Shown in pieces: positions 56,473 to 64,000 of a DNA stretch of 64,000 nucleotides. The notes below the pieces were generated by a model. It had not been told where the DNA came from. It saw nothing but the letters and a program-made list of their open reading frames with translations, and did no database searches. The DNA comes from Sipunculus nudus (Eukaryota; Annelida; Sipuncula; Golfingiida; Sipunculidae): positions 70,584,929-70,648,928 of the forward strand of contig CM049312.1 of assembly GCA_026874595.1 (NCBI GenBank), in the 5' to 3' direction. The number at the start of each line of letters is the position of its first letter. Position 1 is the first letter of the stretch. The translations under genes and the position numbers were made by a program.

Positions 56473-59213
56473 CTATCGACGCATCAAACATCTATATAAA
56501 CGCTTAAAATGGTCTTGATCTGAGGCATACTTTAAGGATAAAGACACTTGATTCCATAGATATGGACCTGCATAGCTAAAACAAGATTTAAAACGTTCAT
56601 GTCTGGGCCTGGGTAAAATCAAAATATGGCTGTCAGAAAACCGTGTTTCATATGGCATCCGTTGCAACCTAAGAACAGTTTTAAAATATTCAGGTACGTC
56701 TTCAGACAATCATTTATATATAATTGAACACAAAAAATACCGATACCTTTCTTGCACAGTCATCTAACCTAGTTGTTTAATTAATGACGCAGACGAAGTG
56801 TTATTGTCAAAATATTTTGTAACGACGCGTGCGGCTTTGTTCTGAAGCTTTTGGACTCTATTTAAAAAAGATTTAAAACAATTGCCCCAAGCAGATATGT
56901 AGTAATCTATGTGACTTTGAAAAAGGGCAAAATATACGTAATTCAGGCTGGTAGTCGACAGTACCTTACTGAGGCGAAAGAGAATTCCTAATTTAGATTT
57001 TAATTTTTCGCATAGAAGCTGAATATGCTCTCTCCAAGTCAGATTAGAGTCAATGATTATACCTAATAGTTTCATACTCTGGATAGGATGTAATGTGATA
57101 TCATTTATAAAGATCTCTAAATCGTAAGATCGGGTTTTCTGATTTTGGCCGAATAAAATTACCGTGGATTTTACAGGGTTTATACAAAGTCGGTGATTAT
57201 GTAACCACTAAAGTGCGATGTCAATAAGTTTCTGAAAGCGGTTAGTCGCCTCAGTGGGTGAATCTGAGGAAGAATATATTGAGATGTCCTCCGCATATAT
57301 CATACATTTCTCTTTTAAATTAGGCAAGTCAATTATATACACAAGGAATAAAACCGGACCTTGTATTATGCCTCGAGGGGGGTCCCGTTATTCTAAACGC
57401 ACTCTTTAGAGAGTTTTCCTTTCACACATACTAATTGTCACACATACTAAACTGTTAGACAAATAATTTTTAAAACAAATAAGTTCAGTATCGATGACGC
57501 CGTTTTGTTTTAGTTGGCTTAATAAAAATGAATGATTTAGTCTGTCAAATCCTTTTCTTATGTCCATGAAGCAAGCTGCACCAATTTTATTATTGTTCAT
57601 GTTTGTTAAACATTCATCTATTACTGTGTGTAGTGCGAGAGGCGCAGATCTATTTGAGAGATAAGCAAACTGTTTATCCGAGAATACTTTGTTTTTATAG
57701 AAAAAGGAAATTAAGTTATGTTAGACGAATTATTCCAATATCTTAGGTATATGACAAATGATACATATTGGTCGATAATTATTTGGGTCACTCTTCTTAC
57801 CCGAGCCTTTATATATAGAACGATCTTGGCAGTTTTCCAATCATTAGGGATTACACCACTTTGAAGAAAACAATTAAACAGACTTTGTGAAATGAATGGA
57901 GCAACTATTTTTAGGAGAATACCAGACATACCAAGAATATCGTCAGAGATAGGAGGGCTAATTCTTAATAACTGTGATAAAACGAAATTTGTTGATCGGA
58001 CGGAAAATGGAAGGCTTTGGAAGGAGGAGGTTCCGGCATGCCATCAATCGGGTCGGTGTTATGAAAACTATTACCAATATTAGTTCCTATCATACTATAC
58101 AGATTCCGCCTGGTTTCGAATTATCATACAAGATAAATTTATTGTAATACTGACGACGAGCTTTACGTATTTCTTTAGTAACTTGGTTTTGAAGACATCT
58201 ATACAATTTCCAGTCACGGGTATTATTTGTTATTTTAGCCTTCCTATGGGCGGATTCTCTGGAGGGTATCATTTTAAGTACTGCTATAGTAATCCATTTA
58301 TTATGAGTTGATCGTATTCTGCGCTCATAAAATGGAGCACAAGTGTTACATATTTTAATAAATTCATAGCGCCACATTTGCCATGGTAAGTTTATATCTG
58401 TTATTTGCGAGGTGTGAGTAAGAAATGTAGATGGAAGCAATTCATCAATTTATTACAGCCGTAACGAGAAAATTGTCACTTAGGCTTAAGGGATACACAG
58501 CTGAGGTTGAGAACATATTCGGATCAGACGATAAAATCAAATCTTTAATCGTAGAAGACGTCGGACTTACTCTGGTTGGCTTGGTTACTATTTGATGAAA
58601 GCCTAAAATTTTCTCTAACAAATCTAATTTGCTATTGATGACCTTTTCGTGACATTTGTAATCAATATTAAAATCGCCCAACAAAATAACGTGGTAATAA
58701 CTACTAACAGCTTTTCCAACAATATTTAACAGTTCACCAAAGGAATCAACGTTAGCACTAGGTGGTCTGTAAATTGAACCGATTAAAAACTTTTCCATCC
58801 CGACGTTTACAGGTTCCCAATCACTTTCTACAACGTTACGTTTAAAGAGAATACGCTCTGGTTTCAATTATTGTAAAACATAAGTGACGACGCCACCACC
58901 TTGCCGGTTCCTATTAAATCTGAAGAGAGTATAATTATCAATACGAAGCTCAGAATCAGTTTTATTTTTATAGAGCCAAGATTCAGTAAATGTGAAAACG
59001 TGGTCTAAGACGCGAGAAAATTAAACGAATCTCATCTAATTTTGGGAGCAAGCTACGAACATTTAGATGAGCTAACAGTGTACCTTTGGAGGCAGAACGA
59101 TTAAGTAAGGGTTTAAATAAAGGATAGGGATCAACATCGGTAGTGATTGTACGAGACTGGTCCAAACTTGATGTACGTAGATTGGATAAAGTGGGAGTGG
59201 TACTGCTGAACAA
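56473..59213 (-). pseudogene. LINE ORF2: endonuclease and reverse transcriptase
   Basis: Begins MFSSTTPTLSNL and overlaps the end of ORF1. Endonuclease pieces are LAHLNVRSLLPKLDEI, ESWL, RNRQGGGVVTYV, GSIYRPPS, LLGDFNID and LSDNFLV (SDH changed to SDN). RT pieces are GVIPNDWKTAKIV, ACFMDIRKGFDRLNH and, at 57286-57297, YAED in place of the catalytic YADD. After these come KLLGIIIDSNLTWREHI and SYAGPYLWNQV. Stops and frameshifts split it into at least seven pieces. The YADD change alone would remove polymerase activity. Confidence 0.8.
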
Positions 59214-60691
59214 ATTCTAATGACTCGGTATTAATATGCACAGCATTAGTCTTAGCGAGAATATCAATGAGTGTAGCAAAATTACCCTGCATGATTTTAC
59301 AACCTTTCCTATTCAGATGAATGCCATCACGCCCTATACAAGGGGTATCTATGTTAACATTGTCCAAAAATGACCATTTGTTATTGATACAAATGACCTC
59401 AATAGCAGCATTGACTAATCTCTATTGCTTGTACACCCTCTTTTGATAAATGAGCTAAAGATAAAATTGGTAATGTAATTATTATTATGCAATACTGTCT
59501 CAAGTTCTCTAAGTCTTTTAATAATTGTAGCTGTGGGTTCTTGTTCAATATGATTAGTTCCAACGTGAATGATGACTGCGTCATCGGCAACTCGAGCAAC
59601 ATGATTGATAGTTTGCTGAATCGTGTAACACTTGGAATTTTTAGTAATTGAAACATCATTTGCGGCTTCTAATTCAGCAACATCAAGCCTTTTGGTCATG
59701 GAGTCGCCAAGTATAGTGAGGCCTAGGTGAGATTTTCGGCCTGATATAGCGTTTTTGCGCGTCGTCTCTGCAGAAGCATTTGTCGTGGACTGTCTTTGTT
59801 TGTCTCCCTCGGTGATAGGGGAACATCGCAGAGTTTGTGGAGACTGGGATACAGAGGTATAGGTATCATCATCATCCTGAATGGATATGTCACCCTCATA
59901 ATCAGTTTTGTCTGAAACCGTGATCTCGACAGGGTCGGCAGCCACAGATTCATTGGCACAATCATCAAATTATGTGGAACAATGGGAGGCACGGTCAATT
60001 GTAGGGTATGATATGGAAGAGTCCAAGTCAGATTTACAGGTCATCTTGGACAGTTCCTGCCTGAGCTGAGCATTTTCGCTTTTGAGTTTCTCACATTCAT
60101 TGCATTTAGTAGACACTACTTTAACGAGATCCATGTGTAGCTGTATAAGATTGTTAAGTTTTTGATTAATATTCTCAACAGTGTTAGGAAGAGAGCGACA
60201 TTTAGAACAAGTCAACACCGTGGGAAAATCTTTTTCAGCGTCATCAATGCATGACCAGTGGAACCACGTGACGCATATAGTGCACTGAATCATTGGTTTA
60301 TTGTTATATTTATGTTGGTACTTACAGTCCGTAGGGCAGTATGTAGGATCTGTTCGGGCTTCATTGTTGCACGGGTCGTCCTTTTGACAGTTGGTTTCTT
60401 TGACAATTTCCTGAGTTTTTCTTGAACTGCATTATATACGCCATTAGCTATGTACCAAATGTCACACTGTCTAATGTCCTCCGATACATTACTTTCTGAA
60501 GCCATCTTGTTTCGAATGTCCCTGAAGCATTTGGTTTTAGTAAAAGTAGCTGCCTCGTCGTGTGACATTTCGGAAACGATATCTGACAAATTTTCTTTTA
60601 TTTGTTCACATAGCTGGTTGTGGGTTTGTAATAATGAAGGATCAGTGGTTTCCCTGCTTTGGTTGGCAAGAAGAATTAGTGAATCACTCAT
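59131..60691 (-). pseudogene. LINE ORF1: PHD-like finger, coiled coil, SGNH esterase
   Basis: The N-terminal part runs 60691-60290 (starting MSDSLILLANQ). A frameshift leads to a PHD-type finger near 60340-60180 (PMIQCTICVTWFHWSCIDD then LTCSKC). A heptad-like helix follows (ECEKLKSENAQLRQELSKM). After another frame change comes the esterase: LTILGDSMTKRL (block I Ser), VIIHVGTNHI, and DGIHLNRKG with the Asp/His of block V, near 59310. ORF1 proteins of this kind bind nucleic acid or lipid and help assemble the retrotransposition particle. At least three frame breaks. Confidence 0.75.
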
Positions 60692-60720
60692 TTTGTTGCG
60701 TAACAGGGGTTGACTAAAAG

Positions 60721-61068
60721 GCGATCGTGAAAGGAGTCCAAGCTGGCGTCACAGGCGTCATAAATAAGATTGTGCAGGCGACATTAATCCAGGAGCGAGT
60801 CAGTGGCCCGTAACAATACACTCATGGTAAATGAATTTCCCTTGGTTGTAGCACTGTCTAAAAACTTGTGATTTCAAAGTTTCTCTGACCTTTTCTGCTG
60901 TGATATTTTCCCAGGTTAGAGTTGAGTACTTGATAAAACTTCTTGTATAAAATCAGTCGTCAGTAAAATGGATTACCGCTAAAAACATATAGTAAAACGA
61001 TCAGATCCAAGTGTCAGTGGGTCATCCATTTTAACGCATGCGCAACTATATGCATTGTCTTTCAGCAA
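60721..61068. other. no gene seen
   Basis: Sequence upstream of the LINE. It may include its untranslated 5' part; nothing else recognised. Confidence 0.3.
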
Positions 61069-62320
61069 ATGAACGCAATACAATTTTGCTGAAAATTTGT
61101 AGAGGGGTAGAGTAAAACTGCATCCGTAATCCAATACATTTTTGAAGGTAATCGGAATCACCATAATATATTTTTTTCCCTAAGTGCCATTATCACAGTT
61201 CCACAAAGGAAAAAATATAAGTGACTATTCCTTTGTCCCCGAGTAAAGCCGCCCATTCGTATGCAGTTGTTCTGCCACTCGTCTGGTGAAACTGTGTTTC
61301 TGAACCAATGTTTTACATGAAACGTGCATGTATAAACGAACGACTGATTAATAGATTCTGGCGGGGGTTTCAAAGTCCCAAAGAGATTTAGGACCGTTAG
61401 AAGTGTGTACACCCCCCCCCCCCCCGGGCTTCCTAATGAAAAAAAAACAACCCATAAATCGGCCGAGATATTAAAACCATGGTTATCATAGAAAGATACT
61501 TCTGAATGTATAAAAATCAACATACCTGTTAACCTATAAAACGTTGATCGTGTATAAAGAGTCTTAGCTCTTTGTGTCCACTCAATGGAAAAATGCTCCC
61601 TATTAAAAAATTCATGTGGACATGCATTCCGCGCTTGAATCTAAAATCGTTAATTCCTTTTGACAGAGTAAAATTCCTTAACAGGCGATATAATGGAAAT
61701 AGGGTACAGTGGGGATAACAGGTCGTCTCGTGAAAAAGCGTGACGGGCGAAAAATGTTTTGCTGAAAATTTGTAGAGGGTTAGAGTAAAGACATATCAAT
61801 ATTCCATTTCATTTAGGGTGCAATAAGAATCAATATATATTTTCTTATAAACCATTATGACAAAGGACCATTCCTTTGTCCCCGCGTGGAAGCCACCCAG
61901 TCTTTTTTATTTGTTCTGCCACTCGCGAGTTGAACTCCTGTTACTGAAGCATGACAGTGTTCACACATGAAACGCATAGACGTGAACACATGACTGATTT
62001 AAAAGGAGGTTCTGATGGAGGTCTGTACGCCCTGACAACAGATTCTAGTGTGTTATCAATTTAAAGATGTAATGGTGATATTTTTTGTCATGTTTCAACG
62101 TCCCTACAGACATCGGATCTTAAAAAAATATATGTGAACCCTCCCCCCCCCCCCCGACCCATCCCCCACCCAGCCTGAATGATAATAAAGTTGCGGGGCT
62201 TCTTTTTGAAAAAAAAAATCATAAAACACATGACTTAGCCATGGTTATCATGGAAAGATATTTTTGAATGTATAAAAATCAACATACCTGTAACCCATGA
62301 AAATTTGTCAAACGGTGGTC
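61069..62320. repeat. Diverged direct duplication, two units
   Basis: Unit 1 (about 61069-61535) and unit 2 (about 61759-62300) share TGCTGAAAATTTGTAGAGGG, CCATTCCTTTGTCCCCG, TTGTTCTGCCACTCG, a poly-C run, and GAATGTATAAAAATCAACAT followed by ACCTGT, in the same order. Unit 2 has extra sequence before the C run. Coding potential is not evident. Confidence 0.7.
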
Positions 62321-62625
62321 ACATCACTGACTCAGTGCCCAGTGTTTACCAAACTGAAAAGCCCTCGCATTGAAAGCGGAGTCACGTGGTCTTTGGATTA
62401 AAAACTTTTCTTCCCGTTGAGAGAGAAAAACAATCTGTAGAGGCGTTACATTGGATATTGGGGATCAGTGAGGATAATAGTGGACGCGCGTGAGCACGTA
62501 TTGCACGGAAATGCCTTTTGGGCAGGACATGCGCTTTGGCCACGGTCTTAAAAGGCCAGTGAAAATCCCCGAGGCCCCTCCTAAAAAAACTTTACAGGCA
62601 TGGTGGACCTTGCAGCTCAATAGAA

Positions 62626-64000
62626 ACTAGACATTTCTTGGCACCGCAGGTGCCAGAGTATCCCCAGACATAGTAGGCCTCCCCCCCCCCCCTTTAAGAA
62701 TAGACCCCCATTTGTAGCAGCATATACTAACACTTGGCATATTTATTGTTTCTTCCATCTAACAATCCACAATCTTGTTGAAGATGTTGGTCCTGTGACC
62801 TTGATCTTTTAAAAGATGTGTCTCTCTTGGCAGGAGAACTATATGTGCAAGATGAAAGATCTGAGATGAAATGTTTGGCTGAAAATGCATCCACATCTTT
62901 TTAAAGATGTGTCCTGTGACCTTGACCTTTTACAGCTCGATCCCAAAATCAATTTTGGTCTTGCTTTTCCAATGGGACATATACAAGTCAAGTTTGAAAT
63001 CCATACATCAATAAAAGCAGGAATTATCATCCAGAACTAATTTTTGGACAGATGGCTCCTGTGACCTTCACCTTTGACCTTGTGACCTCAAAATTGATAG
63101 GGGTCTTCCACTCTTGGCAGGTGAACTATAAGTGCAAGATGAAAGATCTGAGATGAATAGTTTGGCTGAAAATGCATCCACAATCTTTTTAAAGAGATTT
63201 CCTGTGACCTTGATCTTTGACCTCATGACCCCAAAATCAATTCGGGTCTTGCTTTCCCAATGGGTCAAATACAAGAAAAGTTTGAAATCCATACATCAAT
63301 AAAAGAAGGAATTATCATCCAGAAACTAATTTTTGGACAGAAGGCTCCTGTGACCTTCCCCTTTGACCTTGTGACCTCAAAATTGATAGGGTTCTTCCTC
63401 TCTTGGCATGTGAACTATATGTGCAAGATGAAAGATCTGAGATGAAATGTTTGGCTGAAAATGCACCCACATCTTTTTAAAGATGTGTCCTGTGACCTTG
63501 ACCTTTGACCTAATGACCCCAAAATCAATTTGGGTCTTGCTTTTCCAATGGGACATATTAGTCAAGTTTGAAATCAATAAAAGCAGGAGTTATCATCCAG
63601 AAACTAATTTTTGGACAGATGGCTCCTGTGACCTTCACCTTTGACCTTGTGACCTCAAAACTGATAGGGGTCTTCCTCTATTGGCAGGTGACTTATATGT
63701 GCAAGATGAAAGGTCTGAGATGAAATGTTTGGCTGAAAATGCATCCACAATCTTTTTAAAGATGTGACCTTGACCTTTGACCTCATGACCCCAAAATCAA
63801 TTGGGGTTTTGCTTTTCCAATGGGACATATACAAGTCAAGTTTGAAATCCATACATCAAAAAAAGCAGGAATTATCATCCGGAAACTAATTTTTGGACAG
63901 ATGGCTCCTGTGACCTTCACCTTTGACCTTGTGACCTCAAAACTGATAGGGGTCTTCCTCAATTGGCAGATGACTTACATGTGCAAGATGAAAGGTCTGA
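62626..64000. mobile_element. Family B element, second copy, cut by window end
   Basis: Starts with the same ACTAGACATTTCTTGGCACC, hairpin GGCACC-GCA-GGTGCC and GTATCCCCAGACATAGTAG as the copy at 41471. It continues into ~286-bp units with TGACCTTTGACCT blocks to the last base. A short deletion joins the first units near 62820. Confidence 0.65.

Larger units (their letters stand above)
56141..60720 (-). mobile_element. CR1-type LINE, decayed
   Basis: About 4.6 kb on the minus strand with ORF1 then ORF2 and a 3' end of TAAAATAAATAAATAAATAA repeats (plus-strand 56141-56163). ORF1 has a zinc finger and an SGNH esterase and ORF2 an APE-type endonuclease and reverse transcriptase, the layout of CR1-like LINEs. 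Both ORFs carry stops and frameshifts. The 5' end was not fixed. Confidence 0.8.

Overview
The window is eukaryotic nuclear DNA from a repeat-rich, AT-rich marine-invertebrate genome. Genes are split by GT-AG introns, a LINE and several DNA-transposon families are present, and there are many (AT)n microsatellites. A lophotrochozoan, most likely a mollusc, fits best: abundant blocks of TGACCTTGACCTTTGACC, a multi-copy Tesmin/TSO1 CXC-tailed family, tandem-CUB secreted proteins and GT92 genes are all familiar there. This is inference; no database search was possible.

Layout: (1) 211-5209 holds a decayed intronless copy of a multi-copy gene family, with frameshifts and stops. It is split by a 970-bp repeat (3655-4624) that appears flanked by a 5-bp duplication. 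(2) 7256-13088 is an element-like segment with inverted termini. Inside it, on the minus strand, is a complete 3-exon gene for a 101-residue SAM-domain-like protein; all splice phases agree, and a CpG-rich upstream region carries an ETS-type site. (3) 13537-31210 on the plus strand is a large, apparently intact gene. It encodes a signal peptide and six tandem CUB domains in 14 exons, each CUB built from one phase 1-0 exon and one phase 0-1 exon. Its introns hold microsatellites, a 31-bp minisatellite and a nearly perfect 212-bp tandem array. (4) 32691-35990 has coding-like exon remnants of uncertain ownership. (5) 36752-37867 is a pogo/Tigger-like relic. (6) 38.3-50.7 kb is mainly repeats: minisatellites, a 52-bp inverted repeat, a roughly 2.6-kb element made of about 286-bp units full of nuclear-receptor-type half-sites, and copies of the repeat seen inside the first pseudogene. 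(7) 51002-52315 is a glycosyltransferase-92 gene in one frame, interrupted only by two TAA codons. (8) 56141-60720 on the minus strand is a decayed CR1-type LINE: ORF1 with PHD-like finger, coiled coil and SGNH esterase; ORF2 with endonuclease and reverse transcriptase. (9) A diverged duplication lies at 61069-62320. A second copy of the half-site element starts at 62626 and runs off the window.

The genes do not form an operon or obvious pathway. The two best candidates for functional host genes are the SAM-domain gene and the CUB gene. The most unusual object is the SAM gene lying between transposon-like termini.
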